From: Pigoraptor vietnamica
Lineage: Eukaryota > Opisthokonta > Filasterea
Reading direction: 5' to 3'
Length of the DNA stretch: 21,372 bases
Assembly: GCA_943704525.1 (NCBI GenBank)
Contig: CALSCQ010001156.1
Location: 1 to 21,372 of the forward strand
Shown in pieces: positions 1 through 9,151 of this stretch. The position numbers and the translations under genes are program-made. The notes under the pieces are model-generated. The model was not told the origin of the DNA. It did not search any database and saw only the letters and a list, made by a program, of their open reading frames with translations. Positions within the stretch are counted from its first letter, which is position 1. The number at the start of each line of letters is the position of its first letter.

Positions 1-53
1 GGCAACGACTGCATTGGGACCGTGTCAATTGTGCCATCGTATGAGGAGGGGGT
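1..53 (+). pseudogene. Duplicate fragment of the C2-kinase exon at the contig start
   Basis: These bases equal 15181-15233, the second half of exon 5 of the YPK/SGK-type kinase gene and its GT donor. They encode the same C2 residues (GNDCIGTVSIVPSYEEG) followed by the same intron start. Identity continues through base 68 into the GT repeat, where the copies differ by one repeat unit and then diverge. The fragment starts in mid-exon and no other part of that gene follows. The simplest reading is an assembly misjoin inside a GT repeat; a recent partial duplication is the alternative. It is not treated as a gene. Confidence 0.85.
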
Positions 54-64
54 GAGTATCGGTG

Positions 65-197
<133 letters not shown>

Positions 198-362
198 AGA
201 TCTTCTGCGTGGGAAGGTTGGGAGAGAGTAGGAGCGTGTCACTTTTTTAATCATGAAGTTGCAAGCGTATTTTGCGCTGAGCGTCGAACCTGCCACACTT
301 CAGTTGTTCTTCGTTCCCATCTCTTATTGTCCTTCCTTTTGTACGCCTTGCGAACCGAGCAG

Positions 363-1152
363 AGTCGATGCGATGCCAGCGCGAGGGCACGTGCGTAAGC
401 GGTCCTCTAATGTGTGAGATCATCGGGCCCTGCGAGCCCTGCGAAGGCTTTCAAAAAGTGGGTGGCGCTTTTTGCGGCGGGAGTGCCTGTGCATGTGTCG
501 TTGACTTCATGTCCACATCTCGCGCGTGCTATTCGTCGCAGAAAGCCAAGCCGTTCTGCATGCGTTTTGGCAACGCGGAGCGAATCTCTTGTTTGCGCAC
601 GAATGGGACAACAACCCACCTGCAACAAGGGCGAGTATCTATCGGCTGCGCGTGTGTGCGAATGAGCGGAAGAGGAGAGAGGGAGGAGAGAGAGGAGGTG
701 GAGGAGACGGGGATGAGGGAAGGAGGTTGAATTGTGAAGCTTGGTGGGAAAGTCAGCGCGACATCCGATCCGAATAGTTTTTCCTTCGAACTGTGCCGTC
801 CTCAACGTCGCTCTCAATCCACAGGTGCCCCCGAGCCGTGCAGCTCCAGCGACACCGATTTCTTGTGTTCGAGGTGAGCCCTCCGCGCTCAAGGACGCGT
901 TGTTAGCATTGCCTCTGCCGTCGAAAAATAGTCCCTCGTGTGTGATTTCGTTATTTGCGTGCATCTTCCCGGTGCATTACGATTGACAGAGCACCATGTT
1001 CTCCTCTGAGTTCCCATTAACTCGTTGTGCGGTTTGCGTAGCTCTTCAATATCATCCTGCTCGCGGGTTCCTCCATGATCATCTACTACCGACGAAGAGT
1101 GATTGAAGCGCGCGTGCACTCTCGAATCCAACGCCACATTGGAAATCCGTGA
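363..1152 (+). CDS. JTB: JTB-like transmembrane protein (5' partial)
   Basis: Four exons with consistent phases: 363-457, 542-651, 825-873, 1042-1152, ending in TGA. The spliced product carries C-E-P-C-E-G-F-Q-K-K-A-K-P-F-C then E-R-I-S-C. This matches the spacing of the human JTB cysteine domain recalled from memory (C-S-P-C-S-N-F-R, P-E-C, E-K-I-T-C; 26 residues in both). After a further Cys comes a QR..F..FE segment, a hydrophobic span (LFNIILLAGSSMIIYY) and a basic tail with RRRVIEAR and RIQRHI, as in JTB. JTB is a small single-pass membrane protein linked in animals to mitochondria, mitosis and TGF-beta response; its molecular role is unsettled. The linker between the last cysteines is longer than in human, and the donor could be 652 or 654. 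No signal-peptide exon is visible upstream, so the 5' end is taken as missing. Confidence 0.72.
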
Positions 1153-2005
1153 TGCAATAGCTGAATATCGTTGCGTGTGTGCGTGGCGTGCACTGGCGGC
1201 TGCGTGCTTGGCGCGTGCGTATTTTTTTACACCGTGGGTCGTGCGTTAAATCAATTCACTTTTGCACTTGCGCGAGAGTCCCTTGCTAGAAAGCCCTGTC
1301 TCAGTCGGACTGAATCTGTCGATCTCGAGCCTTTGCAGTCTCCATTTATTTCAGGAAGAGAAGTGGCGATGACGAAAACACGTGTGTTGCGTCCTATTCT
1401 CAGCGACCCCAACACAGCATCGGTCCTTCAGTGTCTGCATGCGCTGGAGCGTCGTTCTGCTGCATGATGCACGCACCATTGTTGGCTTATGCACCCCTAT
1501 CTGGGGTGTCAAAAATTTTGTAATTGGCAAACGTATGGACGGCTTCGAGGCGACGGGTCCAGGACACAGGCAATTACACAGACACCAACGCACGCGTCTG
1601 TCGCTTCAGTCACTCTCTTGCCCTGACGCTTACACGCGTGTTTGCTCTTACAGTACAAACCAGCAGTCTCCGTGAGAAGGCATCTTTCGTGGCGCCGGGG
1701 ATTTTCTCATACGAGAACGAAGACCGCCGCGGCCGGGTCAATCCGCCACTCTCGACAATGGCTGTTGTGCGCCGAGAGGAGCAAGTCTAAATCCAAGTGC
1801 TGTTATTGTGCGCTTGGCCTTCCAACGAGCGCACCAGAGCCCCTCCTACCACGCGTCTTTGCGACCTTACACCAACTAGACCCCATCGACGATGTCGGTG
1901 ATCTCGGACCGGGTGACTGGCCCTGGACCCCACCGGAGACGCGCCGGGCCTGGAGCTTACCGGAGTGCTCGAAGTCTCTCATTGTGTATTAATACTTGGC
2001 TAAAA
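1153..2005. other. Intergenic, JTB 3' end to receptor kinase start
   Basis: About 850 bases of mixed composition with no convincing exon in either strand. It should hold the 3' UTR of the JTB-like gene and the promoter and 5' UTR of the receptor kinase. No canonical polyadenylation signal or TATA box stands out. An in-frame ATG at 1892 would lengthen the receptor by 38 residues but would push its signal peptide inward, so it was not used. Confidence 0.6.
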
Positions 2006-5000
2006 ATGCGCCGGCGAGCGAATGTGCGGCCTTCCGCATGCGCAAGTGGTGGGGTTTCTCTGCGTGCACTTGCCCTCCTGCTATTCTCCCTCTGCCTTTG
2101 TGTCGCTGCGGGTGCGTCGGCGGGCGGTTTCGTCGAATACGTCAGTGAATTTGCGGCGCATCCGTCCCAAACAACAACGACTATCTCGGCAATACGCGCG
2201 TGGGCGGAAAGCAGTGCTTCGTCGACAGGCGACATCGATCTCTCCGTCACAGCCGACGCGTTGCTCAGCGTTGACTTGCGCGGGGCCACTCTTAGCTGTG
2301 CCCGCGCGGTCACACTGCGGCTGGTGGGCGGGCACCTCGCGCTTTCCAACGCTGTCGTCGAGGGCTGTGCGACGGCGGACGGTTCGTCGGCTTCTGCGCC
2401 CCTCTTTGAACTGTTGTCCAGCGCCACGCTTACGCTCACAGACGTCACGTTTCGTAACCTTGCGGACGTGCGGGTCGCAAGCGCGGGCGGTTCGGCGTCC
2501 GTCTTCATGCGACACGTGACCCTGACGTCCGCAAGTTCGAGCGACAGCGTCGGCGGCGTGTTGCTGCGGTTGTCCGACGGCGCCTGTGCGTCACTCACGT
2601 CCGTTCGCGCGGAGGACGTCCACTGCGCTCTGTGCAGCGGCGGCCTCTTCTCCGTTTCCGGCAGCGCACGCCTCAACGTCACGGCGGACTCGGCGGTTGC
2701 GCAGGGGAGCGAAAATTCAGACGGAGGCGGCGGGTTGTGGGCTCGCAATGTAGCGACGCTGGACGGCGGGGTCGTCCTCGCCGCCGATCAAGCGCACGTG
2801 TCACTGGAGGCGTGCCGCGTGGCGGGTATCTCTGTGCTCGGCGACGGCGGCGTAATGCACGCGAGCGGATCTGCGACTGTGGAAGCGGTTGCCTGGCACG
2901 CGGACGACTTGAGCGCCGCGTGGGGCGCGTTTGCGCGCGTCATCGACGATGCCCACGTGACATGCGCGCTGTCGCATTTCGGGCCTGCCATCGGGACCAA
3001 CGCAATCGGCGCTATCACCGCGGTCCATGGCGGCGGACTCTTTGCTGCGAGCGGACACGCGACCATTCACGTGACCGACGCGACAGTGAACGGCGACGCG
3101 CTCGCTCTCACCGGTCCGGGGTCGTTTGCGCTGCTTCGCGACGGCGCGAGCATGGCGCTCTCGCGTGTCAGTGCGAGCAGTGTGCGCGCGTGCGAGGGAG
3201 CGGACGGCATCGAAGCGAACGTGTTCCAAATTGAAGATGGCGCGTCGCTTGACGCGAGGGACGTTAACATGACGGGCGCGGCGATGGACTCTGCGGCGAT
3301 GAACCTTGGCGTTCAGTGCTCCGTCATACGCGGAATGGGACGCGGACACGTGGCCCTGACCCGTGCGGTTATTCACGACCTTTGGACGGGTGCCTTCGCG
3401 CTGCTCACCAACGTTTCTTCTGCGTCGCTCGAGACGATCGACTTTGCGAACATCGACGGAAGCATAGTGACCGCCCGCGACAACGCGACGGTGAGCGCGA
3501 CGTTGGTGACTGCCACGAACGTCCAGGCGAAACACACGGCGTTCTACGTCGAGAGACATCCCCAGACAGGCTACCGACACCTCTGCGGATTCGCATTCGC
3601 CGGAAGTGCCGTCGGCGTTTTGCGCAGCCTGCGTGTTTCCTCGGTGGCGGTCAACACATTTTCCGCGGAGCTCTACGTGGCGTGCGCAATCGACTCGTCA
3701 AGCCTCTCCGTTGCCGACGCGCGGTTCGAATCCCCCCCGCTGCGCGTCATCCTCGTGCACGGCAGAAGCGCCCTCCACATAGAATCCGCGGAGTTGGTTG
3801 CGTGGAGCGTCGACCCTTTCCGACTCCTCAACGAAGACCGGCTGGCCTTCATCTACGCCGAAGACATAATTCCGAGCGATGAGCCGCCGAGACTCGACGC
3901 CCATGGCTTCCCAATCGTCGACCTTTCCGTCCACGTCCGCGTGTCCGTGTCGGAGTTTCGACAGGTCGGCGGGTACAAGTTTGCGTACATGCAGATGGGC
4001 TCGCTCGCCGTTCGCAACAGCTCGTTCGAGGACGCAATCGGGTTCGTCTTTCTCAAAGGATTGACGCAGCGCGCCGAATTCGTCGGAATCACGCTCCGCC
4101 GCGTGAAATACACGGGATCCCAAGGTCAACCGCTTGCGTTGGCGCCGGCTGTAGTCGACGTGAATGGGCCCTATGTCGACTGCGTGATCGAATCGTCCAC
4201 CGTCGAGGGAGTCGCCATCGCGGACGGCGTTTACGACATTGAGCGCGCGGGCTTCGTGTTCAGCGCGTTCTCGCGCATTAGAGAGGCGGGCGGTAACATA
4301 ACTGTGCGCCATGCGACCCTTCGCGACATTGTTGGCGGGATGGCGGGCGCAGTCTTCGGTACGAGCGCCCAGAATGCGGGCCACTTCGTTTTCGAACACA
4401 GCGAAGCGATCGGCGTCCACCTCGCGACGCCGCCATTTGACGAGCTCATTGCCCTATTGTCGCAGTTCCAGCAGTTGCCGCCGCCTTTGTACCTCGTGCC
4501 TGGCGGCGCGTTTGTGTCGGTTGTCGATATGGGGTTCACCGACCCCGGCGTGGCGGCCACGGTCGTCGTACGGCACTCGCGAATTGCCGACGTCTCGGCC
4601 AGAAACAGTGGAGCTGTCATCCTGACGTCGTCGCGTTATGCGAAGGTCGAAGTGCGCAACACGACCGTCTCGGGGGCAAGCGTGTCCAAGTGCGGCGGTT
4701 TTCTCAGAATGGACTCGGGAATCGCGACAATCGAAAACCTCGCGCTGGAGAATGCGTCCGCGGGAACAGCAGGCGGCGGCGCGTTCTGCCTCAGCGGCGA
4801 CGCGGAGCTATCGGTGAGTTCGGCCCGCCTGCGCAACGTGTTCACCAGAGGACCTGGCGGCGTCCTCGTGGCACGTGACATGGCGCGGGCGACCCTCACG
4901 AACGTCGTAGTGGACGACATCGAGGCCCAGAACGGCGGTGCCATATATCTCGGCGACACGTCCGCAGCGGACGTCTCCGACAGCAGCGCGGCGCAGATTC

Positions 5001-8000
5001 GCGTGGCAAACGCGGGTGGGTTTGCTTACGTCGATGCAAAGGCGCGCCTCGCGGCATCGAACGTCACCGTCGTGTCTGCGGCGGCTCAGAACGGCGGCGT
5101 GCTCGCCCTGTACAACGACATGGGGAACGATTGCTACGGCGCCTTCGCAGCATTCAACGTCACCGTCTCACAGGACGGGGGCTTCGCACTTGCCGAGGGT
5201 GGTGGCGTGCAGTGCTTTGTAAACGTTTCCCTGCTGAACGTGTCTGCGACGGCGCGTGGCGGCGGGTTTTACGTCACGAGAGGCGCATCCGTCATTGCGA
5301 AGGCCGTTGCGTTCGACGGCGTATCGGCGACGAATGGCGGCAGCTTCGCGGTCGACACGACGGCGACGCTTGTAATCGAACGCGGCACAATACGAAACGC
5401 ATGGGCGACCTCGGGCGGGGCGTTGTCGGTGACCGGCAGCGCGCACGTGACCGTCGCTCCGGGACCGGTGACGTTTGCGCAGTGTGAGGCCGAGTTCTCG
5501 GGCGGCGTTGCCCAGGTAGCCGTCCAAGGCGCGCTGTCAGTCGAGAACATTGTCGTGGACGGCGCGACGGCGACGAGCGGCGGAGCGTTCGGGATCGCGG
5601 ACGCGGCCACGGTGACAGTGACGTCGAGCGCGATTCGCTTCGCCCAAGCCGAAGACAGCGGGGCGGTGGCCCACCTTGCCCAGCGCGCGCGGCTGACGGT
5701 TACCGGCACCACCGCGTCCGGCTGCCACGCCGCGGAAAGCGGCGCAGTGTACGCGTTCGACTCTGCCATCGCGAACATCGACGGGGCGTCGTTCGAGAAT
5801 GTCAGCGCGGGTGCCATGGGCGGCGCGGTGTATGCGGGTGCCGAGGCAGCCGTGACAATCGCAAGCACCATCGTCAAGAACGCCACGGCCGGCGTGTCGG
5901 GAGGCGCGGTCGCCGTGTTTGGCGCGGCCCTCGTGCTACTATCGGACAGCACAATTGCCAACGCGCGCGCACAGAGTGGCGGGTGCCTGTTCGCGGACGG
6001 CGGCAACGCCGTAGTGGATGGAGGGTCTCTTGTCCGCTGCGTGGCAAGAGGGGCCAGTCTCGCGACGTCTGTGGGGGGCGTCGCGTACGTGTCGGCGGGC
6101 GCCACTCTGCACTTTGTGCGGCCGGTGAACATCTCGTCACCGTCGGCAGTATTGGGACCCGGCGTCTTCTCGCAGCTGCCGGTCGACGCGGCCACTCGGG
6201 CGAACTTTGCGCTTGCCGACGCCCTCGTGCTACCCGCCAACATCGCCGACCTGAACGGGTGGGAAGCCGGCGGCGCGTTCACCGGAGAACCGGAAAGCGT
6301 CGCCGTCACGAACACTGGGACGAATGCAGACGTGGCTGCGGCGCCCCTCTACACAACCAGCGGGGCGGCGCTTCCGTCGTTCACGGTGCGCGTCGTGGAC
6401 AAGTACGGCCAGTCCATATCCCTCGGGTCGCGCCGCCAGCTGTCGTTGCGCGTCTTCTCGGACGATGGCAGCGTCCTCGTCGGCGATGTCGAGCACAGTT
6501 TCGGAACAGAATCCAAGGTTCTCTTCACGTCTGTGCGCGTGCACGTCTCCAAGCCTGGCACGTACGCGCTTCGCATCCGATCGGCGAATCCGTTCGTGTA
6601 CGGCGATTACGACGAGCCGAGCGGTTTTCGCGCGAACATGGAGACGTATCGCATACCCGTGGTCGTTGGAGAGTGCGCCGCGGGACAGGTGATCGCCGCT
6701 GCCGACGGACTGCCGCAATGCGTGCAGCTGCCCGCGTCAGGGTCGGCCGACCACATCGTTGCGATTGTGGTACCAACGACGGTCGTGGGAGGGTGTGTCG
6801 TTGTTGCGGCGATCGTCGCCTTTATCCTCTGGCGGCGGTCCGTGCACCGGTTGAAGATGAGCCTCGCAACCCACCGCCAATTCCTTGAGAAGCACGTGGC
6901 GCAGAGCGACGCCCTCGGCAAGCTCGAACTACCCCGCGACGCGATCGAGCTGTTGGAGACGCTTGGCGAGGGCGAATTTGGGGTCGTCTGCCGCGCGAGG
7001 GTGGTCCTCGACGACGGCCGACCGCGGGTGTGTGCGGCCAAGATGATGAAGCCTGGGGCGTCGTTCGAGGCGCGCTGCGACTTCGTGTCGGAGGCAACCG
7101 TGATGCACGGGTTGAGCCATCATCCGCACGTCGTTTCGCTCGTCGGCGTCGCGCTGCAGGAGGAGCCCATGCTTATAATGCTCGAGTTTGTGCCCTACGG
7201 CAGCCTCCTCTCGTTCGTTCGTGAGATCCCGGCAGCACAGCGACACGCGGGGTCGGCGACCCTCCGCATGCTCGAGACGTTCTGCCGTCACATCGCGATG
7301 GGCATGGCCTATCTCGCGACTGTCGGCGTCGTGCACAGGTGAGTGAGGTGCCTGCGTAAGCGTTGCGGTCGCATGAGGCGGCGCATGTGACTGACATGCG
7401 CACAAACCACTCACGTCTCACAGAGACCTCGCTGCACGCAACTGCATGGTCGGTCAAGACGCGTTCGGAGAATACCTCGTCAAGGTCGCTGACTTTGGGC
7501 TGTCGGGCGTCATGGCGGAGAAGGACTACTTCCGAAAGGGGCGCGCGAAAGAGAAGCTTCCTGTCAAGTGGATATCCCCGGAGGCCATCGAGCAACGCAA
7601 GTTCACCGAGGCGTCGGGTTCGTCACGCGTTGCGTGTGCAGTGCAAGGAGTACGTGCGCGTGTTGTTGGCCGTGTGCGCCGCGCTGTTGTCGCAAGGTGA
7701 GCCAGAGGTTGCTCACGTGAGACAAGCTATCTGATGGTTTGGTTGCGTGCGACTGCAGACGTGTGGGCTTTCGGTGTGACGGCGTGGGAGACGCTGTCGT
7801 TTGGGGAAGTGCCGTACGGTGAGCGACGCCCTTCGTTCACCACATTTGCTATCGGTTCAGGTTCCGCGCCATGTTAGCGGACACACTTCGTGGACACACT
7901 AGCAACTCACTATGTGTTCGCACGCAGCGGGCCTCTCGGGTGCGGCCGTCCTCGAGTTCGTTCGAAGCGGCGGACGCCTCGACAAGCCGCCGAACTGCGC

Positions 8001-8466
8001 CACGGACTTCTTCGGCGCTGTGATCGAGCCGTGTTGGAATGTGGAACCGCGCGATCGCCCGTCTTTCTCTGAGATCGCCAATTCTACGATCCCCGACCTC
8101 CATTCGCTGCGCCTCGCAACCGCCGGTTTCAGGCCCGTCGCTGGCTCGCAGAATCCAACGAACGGCAGCTACGCGAATCTGTTCGCTCGACGGTCACCAG
8201 GTCCGCAGACACCTGGGGGTGCGCTCAAGAGCTCCAATCGTCTCCCTTCATTGGTGCGACTCGGTTTTCCCTCACCAAAGCCGCGACCGAGCAACAACGC
8301 GGAGGCGACACGACAGGACGGTGGCTACGACAACCTCGAAGTCGGCCCCAACATACCGCCGACCATCAGCCCATACGACGGCGTCGAGATGGCGAATGTC
8401 AGCGCTATCGACGTGGTAATCGACCACCCGTACGAAAATCCGCTGCCGGACGAGTCTGTTGTGTGA
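2006..8466 (+). CDS. Receptor tyrosine kinase with Pmp-like beta-helix ectodomain
   Basis: Exons 2006-7338, 7424-7617, 7759-7818, 7928-8466; 2041 residues. A signal peptide (about 1-39, ending in A-S-A) starts at the ATG chosen here. The ectodomain to about residue 1450 is built of G-G-A-type rungs repeating every 26-27 residues in its best region, resembling chlamydial Pmp repeats, so a right-handed beta-helix is inferred. An Ig/filamin-like stretch and a Cys pair follow, then one membrane span (about 1584-1607). The kinase (about 1647-1915) has a GEGEFG loop, Lys1679, HRDLAARN (Asp1779), DFG (1801-1803), activation-loop Tyr1813 and LPVKWISPEAI, all typical of active tyrosine kinases. Introns lie only in the kinase part; the junctions restore HRD, EASDVW and VPYAG. 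The 125-residue tail has YANL (Tyr1944), YDNL (1996), YDGV (2012) and YENP (2031). It should sit in the plasma membrane and phosphorylate tyrosine in cytoplasmic targets; the ligand is unknown. Confidence 0.93.
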
Positions 8467-9050
8467 CGAACCGGGGCTTAATCGATGGAGTGAGCGCATG
8501 CACAAGGGGCCATAAAACGAAGAAGAGCCCAAAACCAAAACAAAACTGCACAGCAAGCAACAACTGGGCTTTCAAACGACGGAGTAACGTCCGGTTACGC
8601 CCAAGGGTGACAGCTCGGCATGATTTAGACTGAATTTCCCCCTTCTTTTTCCTCTTTTTTTCTCACAGTTCTCCAATTCACGCCGTTCCGGGTGAGTCCG
8701 TCAGTCGATTTCCCAAAAAGGCACTATTCGTCAGACACGCACCTGCCTTTCTCGGCGCTGTGTCTGTTTCGGTGTTTCCCCGCCACCCCGACGTCCCCTC
8801 CCTCCTCCTTCTCAGTCTTCCCGCAGCGACGCGCGTCTTCGATTTCGTTTTTTTCCCTGTCGTTGCACGCGCATAGCACAGAGAAAGGCTCGTCGTCGAA
8901 CTTTTGCGTGCTCGCAGTGTTTCGTCCCTCAGCTGAACCACACCGTGCGAGCGACCGAAGCGACCTCTGTTGGTACTTCAATTTTCTCGTTTCGCCTTCT
9001 GCGTGTTGGGTTTCTTCCTCTTGTACTCTCCCAGTGGCCACGCTGCCGCC
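8467..9050. other. Intergenic with probable KIBRA 5' UTR intron
   Basis: The left part (8467 to about 8630) is likely the receptor kinase 3' UTR and contains A-rich CATAAAA near 8511. At 8638-8668 a strong pyrimidine tract ends in TCTCACAG, and 23 bases later a consensus donor GTGAGT begins at 8692. A second pyrimidine tract ends in CTCTCCCAG at 9034. The pair 8692 and 9034 would form a 343-base 5' UTR intron of the KIBRA gene. No coding exon was seen. Confidence 0.45.
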
Positions 9051-9083
9051 ATGGGGACGCGTAGCAGCTCGTCTCCGCCGTGA
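9051..9083 (+). promoter_or_regulatory. Upstream ORF before KIBRA, strong initiation context
   Basis: The ATG at 9051 sits in GCCGCCATGG, the textbook Kozak consensus. It opens a 10-codon frame (MGTRSSSSPP) that stops with TGA at 9081-9083, 68 bases before the KIBRA ATG and in another frame. It lies just after a good 3' splice site, so it should be in the mature leader. A regulatory uORF damping or conditioning KIBRA translation is inferred. Confidence 0.5.
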
Positions 9084-9151
9084 AGGCCTGCGCCGCGCAC
9101 TGAGTGCGCTGCAGTGACCATTATTTGCGGACGTCTTTAAAAGGAACGAAG

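Noticed and set aside
200-240. Loose resemblance to C2-kinase exon 6 (GATCT..GGGA..GGAGA)
   Set aside because: At most about 70 percent over 35 bases with gaps, whereas the adjacent copied exon is 100 percent identical. A real duplicate would not diverge so unevenly.
253-414. Short plus-strand frame starting MKLQAYFALS, considered as the JTB signal-peptide exon
   Set aside because: It is hydrophobic in part, but its donor sites do not give the phase needed to enter the Cys-rich exon at 363, and splicing it instead to 542 drops the first C-x-x-C-x-x-F block.
407-964. 185-codon minus-strand frame near the left end
   Set aside because: It overlaps the JTB-like exons and introns, shows no motif, and the plus-strand splicing solution explains the region better.
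1465-1515. Similarity of CGCACCATTGTTGG here to CGCACCGTTGTTGG near 13880, each followed by a CAAAA stretch
   Set aside because: Only about 14 bases match, with no shared ends or target duplications, so it is too short to call a dispersed repeat.
1892-2005. 38-residue N-terminal extension of the receptor kinase
   Set aside because: It is in frame from an ATG at 1892, but it would bury the clear signal peptide that begins at 2006 and looks noncoding.
5269-6315. 348-codon open frame on the minus strand
   Set aside because: It lies wholly inside the receptor ectodomain exon. High GC and the repeated GGC/GCG codons keep the opposite strand free of stops. It has no domain and reads as Ala/Pro/Thr noise.
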